Source of the DNA: Anaerotruncus colihominis
GTDB lineage: Bacteria; Bacillota; Clostridia; Oscillospirales; Ruminococcaceae
Length of the DNA: 64,000 nt
Direction: 5' to 3'
NCBI GenBank assembly: GCA_025146135.1
Contig: CP102255.1
Span: 806,001-870,000 of the forward strand
Shown here: positions 41,201 through 49,402 of the stretch, piece by piece
Layout of the letters: the number at the start of each line of letters is the position of its first letter
Position numbering within the stretch: position 1 is the first letter of the stretch
Notes under the pieces: model-generated
Seen by the model: only the letters and a program-made list of their open reading frames with translations
Told to the model about the DNA's origin: nothing
The model's database searches: none
Translations under genes and position numbers: made by a program

Positions 41201-44200
41201 CTCCCGGACGGACTCCAGTACCTCAATGGCGCGGCGCAGGGCCTTGTCTCCCTTATAGTTAGGAGTACCCTCGTCGTGGTCCCCGATGATGGCGTAATTC
41301 TCCAGCGCCCGCGCCATGGCGTAGGCAATGCGATAGTTCCGCCAGTCCTCCGGGATGGCGTTGAGGGCCTGGATGCAGCGGGTGTACTCGTCCTCGTCGT
41401 TCCACTGCTCCAGCTGCTGGAAGTATTCTTCTTCGTTCTGCGGGGTGTAAGGGATATAATCCATGCCCGCCAGCGTCTCGTCCAGCTCGGGGGCCTGATC
41501 CTCATCGTCCGGTTCCTCCTCGGACGGTGTTTTTAGGTTCACTGTGCCCGCCTCCCGGCGGAAGGTGTGGAAACTGGCCCAGGGGATATCGCTGTCCTCA
41601 AAGAAATTTTTGGCCATCTGGAGCGCCGTCTGGATGTCCCAGGCGATGAAATCCACATAGCCGCAGTAGAGGCCGGTGGCTCCTCCAGTGAGAGTGAGTA
41701 CCTCCGGACCGTCGCCGGTGGTGAACAATTCCTCCAGCTTATCCCGGAAGTCGAAGATCTTCTGGGTTCCTTCTTTCTCCCGCAGGGTATCCAGAGGGTA
41801 GCAGAAGAAGCCCGCCACCGCGCCGTCAGCATGGAGATCGTCCATGAAGTCATTGTCGGCATTCAGGTAGCCGTTGATGAGCGGCACACAGCAGGTGGAA
41901 CCGGCCATTACATCCAGCCGCCAGTCAGCGTCGGGGTCTTCATTGGGTTTCATTTCGTAGCCAAGATAGCTCTCCAGATAGGCTTCTGGATCGGTAGAGA
42001 GTTCCAGACCCCGCTCCTTCAGAGCGTCGGGAAGCTGGGACATAAGAATGGACGGCTCCGCCCTGGGTTCCTCCAGCACATCAAAGCTGTCTATGTATCT
42101 CATGTGGGGAATCTCGCCCAGCACTTGGTCGGTGAGGGTGGTGAGCATCCACCAGACCCGGCCTTCCGCCTCCCGGAGCATGGGCAGCAGCTTTTCACAG
42201 TAGGCGGAGAGGGCGAAGCTGTTTTCGCCCTGCTCCTCCAGCCAGATCTGCACATCATCCCCGGAGATGTCCCATCCATCCTCGGTACGCAGACCGATGT
42301 TCTGGAGGGGCTGACGGCCCACAAGGATGTTCCAGTGCTCCAGCACCTCCTTGGGGGCGTGTTTCTGGAAGTAGACCAGCTCAAACAGCTTGACCTTATC
42401 ACCCTCCGGGGTGAGGATCAGCTCGTACTTCTCGCCGTTGAAGCCCATCTCGAAGGAGATTTCATCAAAGGCCAGATTCAGGGTTTCCTCCATTTGGGCC
42501 ACGAGTTCTGCACCGCGGGTGTGATCCTTGTCGTCATCCATCATCTGGCGCAATTCTGCTTCCATCTCGGCAAAGGTTTCCCACCAGTTCTCTGTCCGAT
42601 CCCGGAAGCACTCCCAGAACTGCGGCAGAGAAATACCCTGCTTGCACCGGTCGATAAACTCTTTGGTGTCATCGTCACCAGGGCGGACTTCCAATGCCTT
42701 TTCAAAATATCGCAGAGCCCGGCCCTCCTGATCCAGATAAAAGTAGGAGTAACCCATGCGGAAGTTCCAGTAATAATCGTCCTCGAAGTATTCCTCATGG
42801 GGCTTTAGCAGAGCGAGGGCCTTTTTGAGCATTTCTTTGCAAGTTGGCTTATGTGGGTCTGCCAGATTGTTATAGGCACGGGCTAACTCACTGTCCATCT
42901 CAGGGGTACGCTCCTCGGCGGGGATGGCCTCCAGCGCATCAATAATTTTATGTTGTTTGCTCTCCTCATGCCACTTCTGGCACTGCTTCAAAATGTCCAT
43001 ATCAGGGTCCTCCTCGTCCTCATCCGGTTTCCAGTCTTTGATCTGCTGGAACACACCGTTCTCATCCCGCTCAAAGGCGCAGGGGGCGGGGGTGTTCAGC
43101 AGAGAAATGATGTCGGGATCGTCGTTGCAAATTGTGTTCAGCTTGTAAATCCCGGCATTGTTGGGGTCGTCCATGTACGCCTCGCTCTCGTCACCGGCGG
43201 TAAAGCGCCAGCCGCTGTCCCAGCCGCCGTCCGGATTCTCCCGGTAGCAGTAGCCAACCTTGTAGCCCTCCATCGTAATGCGGTTGGTGGCGATACAGCC
43301 ATCGGCGCCCTCCCAGTCGGGGAGCAGATTCTTCATGTCCTCTGCCTTTACATAGTAGTCCCGGTTGCGGCCAGCGGCCTCGTACAGCTCCTTCCGCAGC
43401 GCCTCCACATCCCGAGCCATCTCCTGGATCTCCTCGTTATCCATCATCTCGCTGAGGTCGTATTCCAGCGGGGCATGGACAAAGTCCGCCAGGGCCTTGT
43501 TCATGGCGTCATGCTCCTCTGGCGTAGCAGTGATGCGGATACGGCGGGCGGGGGTGTTGTACTCGTCCAGATCCTGAAGGTTTACACTGCCACTGACGCT
43601 GCACTCCAGCAGGATGGCGGCCAGGTCGGTGACCACATCAATGGCGAAGTGAAAGTCCATCTCCACACCATCGGAATGTGTAAACTCCAGGTACTCCACG
43701 GTTTGGCGAAAGTCCCAGTTCTGCTTGTCCAGACCGATCTTGGAGAAAATCTCGCTGAGGGGGATCTCCTCCTTTTTCTGATCCTCTAAAAATGCCACAA
43801 GGTTCAGACTGTCATCGGAACCGCCAATAAAGTTGCCCCAGTATTTTTTGATATACATTTGTCGTGCCTCCTGTTCTGAATCCAGTCGATCAATGAGCTG
43901 ATTCAAGTGTTCCAACCACGCAGGAGCGATCTCACCGCTATCCTCGTTCTTCCAAAGATCCATAATCTCACGGATGCCGTCCTCGTCCGGCACCTCGTTT
44001 TTGATGTCGGTGAGCTGCCGCAGCAGGAAAGCAAGTGCTTCTTTGGATGCTGTGAAACCGGTGACTTTATCCCATATAGCTTCTTCATGATCGTAGTCCA
44101 GCTTGCCGTTATCCTTCCATTGGAAATACAGCTCCGCCAGAGCCATCGCAGTATTGTCAAAGAGAAAGTCGATTTGTGAGAAGTCAGATCCCAGCATGAC

Positions 44201-44332
44201 TTCCTCTTTCATCAGTTCAATCATCTCGCCCAGATCCATTACCGGATGCTCCGGTACATATTCATTTTTGAGGATGTCCAGTACATCCAGCCCTTCGTCA
44301 CGCTCTAATGCTTTTATACCCCATGCTCCCAT
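38258..44332 (-). CDS. giant multidomain polyimmunity protein (2024 residues)
   Basis: One uninterrupted 2024-residue frame. Domains in order: DUF4259 (1-145, starts 'MGAWGIKALERDEGLDVLD'); unknown beta-rich domain (165-320); DUF2185/Imm33-like (335-432, 'DGCIATNRITMEGYKVGYCYRE...GWDSGWRFTAGDE'); TPR (450-560); unknown (580-750, 'QKHAPKEVLEHWNILVGRQP'); unknown (750-935); TPR (960-1095); DUF4261 (1115-1345); SUFU (1400-1580, 'GHGHTVENREPFADNTKLC'); DUF7832-like (1615-1760, 'MAIYLRWCMEHDLMGEEF'); DUF4253 (1810-2024, 'AYLPFGNWNDCPDTPE' and 'WYFWWD' end). Acidic linkers separate them, as at 1364-1395. It probably arose by serial fusion of immunity genes. GAGAGGTG precedes the ATG. Confidence 0.85.
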   Translation of the reverse strand: MGAWGIKALERDEGLDVLDILKNEYVPEHPVMDLGEMIELMKEEVMLGSDFSQIDFLFDNTAMALAELYFQWKDNGKLDYDHEEAIWDKVTGFTASKEALAFLLRQLTDIKNEVPDEDGIREIMDLWKNEDSGEIAPAWLEHLNQLIDRLDSEQEARQMYIKKYWGNFIGGSDDSLNLVAFLEDQKKEEIPLSEIFSKIGLDKQNWDFRQTVEYLEFTHSDGVEMDFHFAIDVVTDLAAILLECSVSGSVNLQDLDEYNTPARRIRITATPEEHDAMNKALADFVHAPLEYDLSEMMDNEEIQEMARDVEALRKELYEAAGRNRDYYVKAEDMKNLLPDWEGADGCIATNRITMEGYKVGYCYRENPDGGWDSGWRFTAGDESEAYMDDPNNAGIYKLNTICNDDPDIISLLNTPAPCAFERDENGVFQQIKDWKPDEDEEDPDMDILKQCQKWHEESKQHKIIDALEAIPAEERTPEMDSELARAYNNLADPHKPTCKEMLKKALALLKPHEEYFEDDYYWNFRMGYSYFYLDQEGRALRYFEKALEVRPGDDDTKEFIDRCKQGISLPQFWECFRDRTENWWETFAEMEAELRQMMDDDKDHTRGAELVAQMEETLNLAFDEISFEMGFNGEKYELILTPEGDKVKLFELVYFQKHAPKEVLEHWNILVGRQPLQNIGLRTEDGWDISGDDVQIWLEEQGENSFALSAYCEKLLPMLREAEGRVWWMLTTLTDQVLGEIPHMRYIDSFDVLEEPRAEPSILMSQLPDALKERGLELSTDPEAYLESYLGYEMKPNEDPDADWRLDVMAGSTCCVPLINGYLNADNDFMDDLHADGAVAGFFCYPLDTLREKEGTQKIFDFRDKLEELFTTGDGPEVLTLTGGATGLYCGYVDFIAWDIQTALQMAKNFFEDSDIPWASFHTFRREAGTVNLKTPSEEEPDDEDQAPELDETLAGMDYIPYTPQNEEEYFQQLEQWNDEDEYTRCIQALNAIPEDWRNYRIAYAMARALENYAIIGDHDEGTPNYKGDKALRRAIEVLESVREEGQDKAEWNMRMAYGYQYLYGQEEQAIPYAQRWAELDPEDKDAPAVIQECQKEIAKRAEAEAEDESDHTGVFTGFVLLSKGEWDKEQFIRDMKEKWDIAVDEYDASEEKDDDALVFEVGDMVAAVSLATYPIPNGEAELNAENNYMWEDAVKVAKEHCAHIMVAVLGKEENLLEKGKLYTKVVAACCRQEYATGIYTSGVVFEPRFYEGFADMMQDGELPIFNWIWFGLWRNENGMNGYTYGMDVFGKDEMEVLGTDAKPSDLRDFLASLVSYVLENDVELHDGETIGFAADDKHTITRSPGVGLPEEQMTLKISWESSDGDPDDDGDDPDGEMPEDEEAGVPEVYTEEEMEAVEGHIQQYFGKVENVFHELVSPDIHVDICMVPPTEERDYCTLVTMGMGAHRMNVPEELVEYKLERAELAIALPADWKLDQESMKDEKWYWPIRLLKSLARLPINCDSWLGHGHTVENREPFADNTKLCTATLIGPQDTEDGSEVCTLPGGEEVNFYQVIPLYEDELDYKLEHDTDALLNKMRGISFVVNPTRQDAITRGTLSNDDFDGEMDDASYHIESIEEKELPIDPINAYNHMAIYLRWCMEHDLMGEEFLAEYGEVVEKVKADSASVDLREFIRDELDGCLFSVLFNHQGRAFAGYYYGEGDSPYYPADVDDNALCFFGPERYHSDEFQDEAYLFIPFDEDYYQAMAEVIEERFANWQGQDFDEDTLEPSEVAQAIMEYLDCECTYFPSMADDDPIMSAYSYAQRLGVREGFVPVLIQADDETLLECLVMNADPKNDVDIYEFDLKAVTEYRKKMLSTPVKDGKTVLEELTGQRKEEAEDDDMDWDEEVLGEMEGGEPNDRFSSYWDDDTEMTYPLILAKIPVKNPWEIFAYLPFGNWNDCPDTPELMAAAKYWFQQHGAIPAAMSHDELEFELPTPISKERAMEVAVEQYGFCPDLDQNEDGSIGSLADVLWQSTVWYFWWD

Positions 44333-44374
44333 GTCGGCACCTCTCTTTCTTTATTTCGTATCAAGCTTCTATTG

Positions 44375-46015
44375 TCAATCATGGTTCTCCACCCGGATAA
44401 TGGGCCGGTAGAAGTCATAATCTCCGTTTAGTTCCTTGTCCTCCTGCACTTCCGGCTTACAGTGGGGCGAACAGGGTAGGAAACCGAGAAATGGGCCCAG
44501 CCCGCCGCAGATATTGCACCCGCCGTCACCGCCGCAGGTGGTAAGTCTATCAGCCTGCACCACTTCCCGCATATAGGGATCGTAGGCGATGGACAGGCCG
44601 AAGAAGTTGGGTTCCTCCATATCATAGGGCCGGTTCTCATCCTCATCCATGTCCTCAAACCAGCGTAGACGCATGGAGTAGTCTAACCCATCTCCCCATG
44701 GGAACAGGGTCCGACATCCGCCGCCGCACAGGTAGGCCCACTCGTCCGCTGTGGGCAGCGAAAGCCCCTGCTTTTCCAGCCCGGCAAGAAGCGCATCGTA
44801 GTCTGTGCAGTGATAGATCCAGGTATGAAATCCATCTTCTGTCCGTTCTATGCGGGCCGACTGATGCAAGGTAAGACTGCTGCTGTCACTCCAAGCAAAA
44901 TCACGGAATTCCTTCAGCCAGTCAGGGTGGGCAGTCAGCCTGGGATCGTCCATCTTGACCGGCTCCCAGCACAGTTCCTCCAGCTCCCGGCCCACCAGCA
45001 TGGGGCCAATGACCGCCTGCCGAACGGGAGCCATGCTTTCCCGGATCATCTCTTCCGGGTTCTGCGGTTCCATCTCCCACTCCTGGAACAGATAGTCCAA
45101 TTCCTCCCGGCTCTCCTGATTCAGTCCCTCGGCAAACTGCTCCCAGCCCAGGGTGACGGTATCGCCGGGGACAAAGACGAACTCCCGACCATCTTTCTCG
45201 AAGATGCCGGTGGTGCAGCTCTGGCCCCAGTGGTCAAAGGTATGTAGACCGAGAAAGGTCATAGTATAACGAGCAGCCAGGCTTTCCATCAGCGCCTGCT
45301 TCTCGGTGGTATCCATTTGATTGAATTGGGGACGGGACAGTTTTTCGTTCATGGAAAGTCCTCCTTCGATTCGTTTTGCGTGTTCCAGCAGATAGCTCTG
45401 ACCATCCTGCTTGGCCCATTCCAAGTATTGTGGAAGCTGGTCGGAATGGATGGCATCCAGTGAAATCAGAACGGCGATCCGCTGGTATTCCTGAAGTTCA
45501 GGAGAGTAACAGTTGCGCTCCCAAAACAGCGGAGCGAACTGTTCCACACAGTCAGGACGCAGAGCAGGCATCGCCAAAAGCGCCCGCCGGCTCACATATT
45601 CATTGGGGTCCTTTGCGAAATCCAGAATTATATCCCTGACTTTCTGACTACATGAGCATTCCGGCAGATAGGCGGCAAACTGCCACTTGGCCTCATTCTC
45701 ATTGGAAGCTGCGGCCCTGCGGCAGAGGCACTCAAACCATTGTGGATGGGAAGTGGTCTCCTGTATAAATCCCTCCGCTTCGTTGGCCCTGGCAATTAAA
45801 TAGACCATCTCATCCAGTAGGACGCTGTCTGCCGTTTCTGCATCCATTTGGGTCAACATATGGCAAAAGGCACTGTAAGTATCATTCCAGTATGGATAAT
45901 CGACTTCCCATTCACCGCCGAGTTCCTCGCTGGTTTTGCCGGGATAAGTGGCTTCCTGCCATTGATGGAATTTGATTGCCTGCTTCAGCAGGCGTTCACG
46001 AATGCCCTTTGCCAT
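44375..46015 (-). CDS. HEAT-repeat / formylglycine-enzyme-like fusion
   Basis: 546 residues. N-terminal ~215 residues are helical HEAT-like repeats ('YLPECSCSQKVRDIILDFAKDPNEYVSRRALLAMPALRP'). C-terminal ~300 residues look like the sulfatase-modifying FGE fold: 'GLSLPTADEWAYLCGGGCRTLFPWGDGLDY', 'EEPNFFGLSIAYDPYMREVVQ' and 'DFYRPIIRV' at the end. Three Cys-rich turns ('GGDGGCNICGG') lie near the end. The FGE-like fold in an immunity array is unusual; a catalytic role is not shown, because known active-site Cys residues cannot be placed with certainty. Confidence 0.65.
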   Translation of the reverse strand: MAKGIRERLLKQAIKFHQWQEATYPGKTSEELGGEWEVDYPYWNDTYSAFCHMLTQMDAETADSVLLDEMVYLIARANEAEGFIQETTSHPQWFECLCRRAAASNENEAKWQFAAYLPECSCSQKVRDIILDFAKDPNEYVSRRALLAMPALRPDCVEQFAPLFWERNCYSPELQEYQRIAVLISLDAIHSDQLPQYLEWAKQDGQSYLLEHAKRIEGGLSMNEKLSRPQFNQMDTTEKQALMESLAARYTMTFLGLHTFDHWGQSCTTGIFEKDGREFVFVPGDTVTLGWEQFAEGLNQESREELDYLFQEWEMEPQNPEEMIRESMAPVRQAVIGPMLVGRELEELCWEPVKMDDPRLTAHPDWLKEFRDFAWSDSSSLTLHQSARIERTEDGFHTWIYHCTDYDALLAGLEKQGLSLPTADEWAYLCGGGCRTLFPWGDGLDYSMRLRWFEDMDEDENRPYDMEEPNFFGLSIAYDPYMREVVQADRLTTCGGDGGCNICGGLGPFLGFLPCSPHCKPEVQEDKELNGDYDFYRPIIRVENHD

Positions 46016-46024
46016 GTGCTCACC

Positions 46025-46486
46025 TCACGATTCTCCGCACAGTTTTCCGATCTCCAATGCCTGCTCCACAAGGCTCAGGAGCAGACTGGAAAAGCTATTT
46101 GCGATCTCCTCCAAATTGGAATAGTCGCAGTTATAACCCTGGACTCTGCCGCTCTCCAAGTCAAGGAATACGATACTTCCATCACCCAAACCGCCAATAG
46201 GAAATACAGGACCATGCTCACATTCGCTCATGTAGTCCACAAAGGCATCCTGAAATGTGGGGTAGGCTTCCTCCAATTCCTTTAGTGTGAAGATCCACGG
46301 CTCAGCCAAATAGCAGCCGCCGAAGTTCAAAAGCAGCCAGCGGTACTCTGCCGGAATGGGAGCATATCTGCTTTCAAATCGTTTCACAGCATCCTCTGGT
46401 TCCGGGAAGATACCCTTTGTGAAGGGGCTTGCTTTATAAGCAGTTTGAATTTTACTGCGGTATTTTTCCAAATTCATGTCATGCAT
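46025..46486 (-). CDS. SMI1/KNR4 (SUKH) immunity protein
   Basis: About 153 residues. 'EPEDAVKRFESRYAPIPAEYRWLLLNFGGCYLAEPWIFTLKELEEAY' is the SUKH core (acidic helix, 'P.eyr.ll..fGG'), and 'PVFPIGGLGDGSIVFLDLESGRVQGYNCD' is the typical beta segment. SUKH proteins bind and block diverse nuclease toxins. ATG at 46486 behind GAGGGAAA. Confidence 0.82.
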   Translation of the reverse strand: MHDMNLEKYRSKIQTAYKASPFTKGIFPEPEDAVKRFESRYAPIPAEYRWLLLNFGGCYLAEPWIFTLKELEEAYPTFQDAFVDYMSECEHGPVFPIGGLGDGSIVFLDLESGRVQGYNCDYSNLEEIANSFSSLLLSLVEQALEIGKLCGES

Positions 46487-46496
46487 TGTGTTTCCC

Positions 46497-46907
46497 TCAC
46501 AGAGCATCCAGATTTTCCTGTAGATCGCCCTGCATCAAGTGTTGGGCAATGGCCCGGTTCAATTCCTTATGGGGGTGATAAGCGGCCTGCTCTACATCGT
46601 GCAGGCACTCCTCCATCAGTGCCTCCGGAGAAATGCCTTCCTGTTTTCCATAAAGGTGACCGAAGGCATAGCACACTGATTTGAGAAAGCCGAAAATATA
46701 GTCGTGATTTCCACGCATACTGGGTAGGTCATTGAACGAGCCCATACCTCCGTATGCCCGAAGGTGGTGGGAAACCTCCCGCCGCTGGGTCCAGTCCTCA
46801 ATATCCCGCTCCAGCCAGCCGATCCAGTTTTTGAATTCCGGGTGGTCTGTCTGTAAAATCGACCGCAGACAGATCAGAGCCTCCGTATAAATATCGGTCT
46901 GTTTCAT
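46497..46907 (-). CDS. DUF6966-like protein
   Basis: About 136 residues. 'HLRAYGGMGSFNDLPSM' and 'YIFGFLKSVCYAFGHLYG' match the DUF6966 pattern ('GGMGSFNDL'), a small family linked to immunity arrays, function unknown. Start ATG at 46907 overlaps the stop of the upstream gene by four bases (ATGA). Confidence 0.68.
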   Translation of the reverse strand: MKQTDIYTEALICLRSILQTDHPEFKNWIGWLERDIEDWTQRREVSHHLRAYGGMGSFNDLPSMRGNHDYIFGFLKSVCYAFGHLYGKQEGISPEALMEECLHDVEQAAYHPHKELNRAIAQHLMQGDLQENLDAL

Positions 46908-47854
46908 AGGCCATCGCCCCCCAAAATACCTCCATAGAGAACACCGTTTTTCCCGAGGAACAGCATCTGGCTGCGAAGTAGGCTGCACTGCTCCACAGCG
47001 ACCTTGTTTCCGTCACAGGTGGGAATAGCCTCCTGTTTTTGCCCAAGACGATCACCATGAGCAGTAAGGAAGTAGAATTTGTCCCGTTGCTGGTATCCGC
47101 CTTGAAACAGGAAGGTATTGCCGGACGGGGCAACAGAAAAAGCTCCGCTTCCTTCGATTGGCAGTTCAAACACAAAGTCCTCTTTGAAGTTCGTCCGCAC
47201 CAGCCGGAATTCATCGTAATAATAAAACCACAGGTTTTCTTCTTCGTCCAGGCTGATGGCGTAGCAGTCATAGATGGAATACTTCTCATTCTTCCAGAGA
47301 GGAGTTCCATCCGATGTCCATGCAATCAGGCCGCAATCACCCAGAGGTTCATCCCAACCGTAATTACCAAATACACCTTCATCAAAGTAGCTGGTAATGA
47401 TGGTGCCATCTTTTTTTACCACGCAGTCTTGAATGCCATCCCCCAGGCAGAAACGGGACAGCACAGCTCCGTCCCGGCTGACGATCCAGGCGTTCTGGTC
47501 GGGGCCGTTTTCCCGATAGGCGCATCTTGCTCCCAGCAGGAGGAAGTGTTCACCTGCAGGCCGCAAATAATGGAACTGGAACTTCAAGAGACCAAGAGGA
47601 AACAGCGTCGTTTCCAGCACCCGCTGTTCCGCCCAATCCAACTGGATTTCCACCGCGGTATAGGTGGAAGGAATGCTGAGCCAGTCCTTACCCTGTGTTT
47701 CGGAGGGCTGTTCCATGAGAAGATAGACTTTTCCATCCCTTGCCGTGAAAAAGTCTGTTACTTCTGTGCCCTCCAGATGGTTTTCCCGGCGCAGCTGGTC
47801 CAGGTCAATGATGGAGAACAACGGCAGATTTTTTGCTTTTAAGGATTTGTTCAT
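46904..47854 (-). CDS. unknown beta-propeller-like protein
   Basis: 316 residues without a recognised family. Repeated beta blocks with Trp/Asp motifs ('AWIVSRDGAVLSRFCLGDG', 'IAWTSDGTPLWKNEKYS', 'LDEEENLWFYYYDEFRLVRTNFKED', 'APSGNTFLFQGGY') suggest a propeller or similar all-beta fold. The gene overlaps DUF6966 by four bases. GGAGGAG precedes the ATG. Confidence 0.55.
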   Translation of the reverse strand: MNKSLKAKNLPLFSIIDLDQLRRENHLEGTEVTDFFTARDGKVYLLMEQPSETQGKDWLSIPSTYTAVEIQLDWAEQRVLETTLFPLGLLKFQFHYLRPAGEHFLLLGARCAYRENGPDQNAWIVSRDGAVLSRFCLGDGIQDCVVKKDGTIITSYFDEGVFGNYGWDEPLGDCGLIAWTSDGTPLWKNEKYSIYDCYAISLDEEENLWFYYYDEFRLVRTNFKEDFVFELPIEGSGAFSVAPSGNTFLFQGGYQQRDKFYFLTAHGDRLGQKQEAIPTCDGNKVAVEQCSLLRSQMLFLGKNGVLYGGILGGDGL

Positions 47855-47869
47855 TGGGACTCCTCCTGG

Positions 47870-48169
47870 TTACTTTAACGCTCCATCATAGGTGTGAGTT
47901 TCCCAGATGGACTCAAATTCTGCTTTCTCTATTACACAGGCGTGGAACTCCTCACCCCAGACATGGGCGTTCAACTCATCCACGGTGGGGATCGGTGTAA
48001 TCTCGATGGCGCCGTCGTAAAGGTCAGGGATGTTGCGGGTGCGGCCATCTGCAAAGATGTCGATGGAGCGGAGGACCAGCCACTCATTTTCGGTATCCAC
48101 TTCATAGAGGATGACCGCTGGCTCTCCATCCGGTGCGCCCTCCCAAAAGAGTTTGATGTACTCGATCAT
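47870..48169 (-). CDS. DUF6881-family protein
   Basis: 99 residues. 'YIKLFWEGAPDGEPAVILYEVDTENEWLVLRSIDIFADG' is the DUF6881 signature, a short all-beta family common in polymorphic-toxin immunity arrays. Function unknown. GAGGGAAA upstream. Confidence 0.75.
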   Translation of the reverse strand: MIEYIKLFWEGAPDGEPAVILYEVDTENEWLVLRSIDIFADGRTRNIPDLYDGAIEITPIPTVDELNAHVWGEEFHACVIEKAEFESIWETHTYDGALK

Positions 48170-48179
48170 TCCATTTCCC

Positions 48180-48443
48180 TCATTTGAACCAATGCCACCC
48201 CGTCATGGTGCCGGTTACCTCATCTATCTGTACCGCAATATCATAATTGCCGCGACAGCCCAGCAAAGCTGTAGGATGGTCGTTTTCCAGAATCAAATCA
48301 TAAAACTCAACCGCTATGTCTTGGAATTCCTTCGGAATCTCCAGTGCAGAGAAGAAATCCACTGATTGAGCATTTTGGAAAAATTCAATGGCCGTTTTAC
48401 TGCATTTTACTATAATCCCTGTTTGAGTGGTCAACTCTTTCAT
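48180..48443 (-). CDS. unknown small immunity-array protein
   Basis: 87 residues, not recognised. Helix then beta-rich C-terminus ('FFSALEIPKEFQDIAVEFYDLI'; 'GNYDIAVQIDEVTGTMTGWHWF'). Start overlaps the stop of the upstream Imm51-like gene by four bases. Confidence 0.5.
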   Translation of the reverse strand: MKELTTQTGIIVKCSKTAIEFFQNAQSVDFFSALEIPKEFQDIAVEFYDLILENDHPTALLGCRGNYDIAVQIDEVTGTMTGWHWFK

Positions 48444-48880
48444 GCTTTCGCAGCCTCGCTCATGTTCAGATACATCCCCATCGTTTTTTCATTGTCACAG
48501 GCCGCCCGGATCATTTTGGACAGTAGCATCAAATCGTCGATGTATTGGGAGTACACGCAGAACACATCCTCGTCGGAATCAAAGTGAAACAGATCCACGC
48601 CGCTGTTATTTTCCTCGAACTCCTGGATCACGCCCCGGACAAGCCGCTCCCAATCCGCGCTGCTGCCTGTCAGTCCCAGCCGTCGGAATTTCTCTGTCCG
48701 GAATCCGTCGCTGATCTTTAGCAGAAGGGAGATCGCATAGGGGTGGTGGGGAATGAGAAAGAATGGCGCGATCTGCTCTGGTTTTACCCAGATTTTGAAG
48801 GGCGGGCGCGGATCAGGTATCCAGGGCAAGATTTCCCATTCGTCATCCCGACGATTTCCGTATTGGCAAAAGTCTTTCAT
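48440..48880 (-). CDS. Imm51-like immunity protein
   Basis: About 146 residues. 'DGFRTEKFRRLGLTGSSADWERLVRGVIQEFEENNSGVDLFHFDSDEDVFCVYSQYIDDLMLLSKMIRAA' resembles the Imm51 pattern (DW.., ++FD.e.d.fc.ys). The N-terminus is Pro/Trp-rich ('ILPWIPDPRPPFKIWVKPEQ'). ATG at 48880 with GGAGG upstream; overlaps the preceding stop by four bases. Confidence 0.58.
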   Translation of the reverse strand: MKDFCQYGNRRDDEWEILPWIPDPRPPFKIWVKPEQIAPFFLIPHHPYAISLLLKISDGFRTEKFRRLGLTGSSADWERLVRGVIQEFEENNSGVDLFHFDSDEDVFCVYSQYIDDLMLLSKMIRAACDNEKTMGMYLNMSEAAKA

Positions 48881-49191
48881 GGCTTTGCCTCCTGTTTGAG
48901 TCTCTTTCTGCATTTCTCAATGTGGGCCTGTTTGGTGGCTATGATCTCCAGCACCTTCTCTGGCTTTATCCGCAGCAGAAGCGCAATCTTCTCAACAGGC
49001 ATCCCGTCCGCTGCCAGCATACAGAGAATTTCCTTCTGTGCGGAGGCTTTTCCAGCAGCAAAACCAGTATCATAGTCGTGAGACAGCAGGGCAAAGAATT
49101 GCTCCGGTGTCAGAGTGGAAATCAGTTCCTGCTCCCCGTGATAGATCCTGCTGCGGAGCATTTCCAGTTCATAAAGTTTCATTTCTGCCAT
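48877..49191 (-). CDS. unknown helical array protein
   Basis: About 104 residues, Lys/Glu/Ala-rich, mostly helical ('LTPEQFFALLSHDYDTGFAAGKASAQKEILCMLAADGMPVEKIALLLRI'). The last part looks like a small helix-turn-helix ('VEKIALLLRIKPEKVLEII'), a pattern also seen at the ends of Rpn/PD-(D/E)XK transposase-like proteins. No firm assignment. It overlaps a decayed gene at its 5' end. Confidence 0.5.
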   Translation of the reverse strand: MAEMKLYELEMLRSRIYHGEQELISTLTPEQFFALLSHDYDTGFAAGKASAQKEILCMLAADGMPVEKIALLLRIKPEKVLEIIATKQAHIEKCRKRLKQEAKP

Positions 49192-49321
49192 GCTGTACTC
49201 CAATCGTCAAATCGGTCTATGTAATCCTCCCCATAGCCCATGCGCCAGCCAATGGAGTATCGCTCGATCTCCCGGTGGGCCAGCCAAGGGGCGGCATGAT
49301 TTTCTTATCTTGTAGTGCCAT
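49179..49321 (-). pseudogene. decayed small gene
   Basis: An ATG at 49321 with GAGGAAAAC upstream starts 'MALQDKKIMPPLG', but a one-base shift is needed to enter the adjacent frame that encodes 'PWLAHREIERYSIGWRMGYGEDYIDRFDDW', a well-formed and likely real domain. The frame ends at 49179 inside the start of the next gene. Read as a frameshifted remnant. Confidence 0.55.
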
Positions 49322-49402
49322 ATTGTTTTCCTCATTTTTCTTTCAGGCTTCGCATCCGTTTCATGATCTGCTCCTGTTTTTTCGCGGTTTTACGCTACCT
49401 GC

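Noticed and set aside
38258..44332. The giant protein as several genes fused by a sequencing error
   Set aside because: The frame stays open through all domain joints, each joint is a natural-looking acidic linker, and no internal start with a good ribosome binding site was seen in the joints inspected. It is taken as one gene, pending read-level check.
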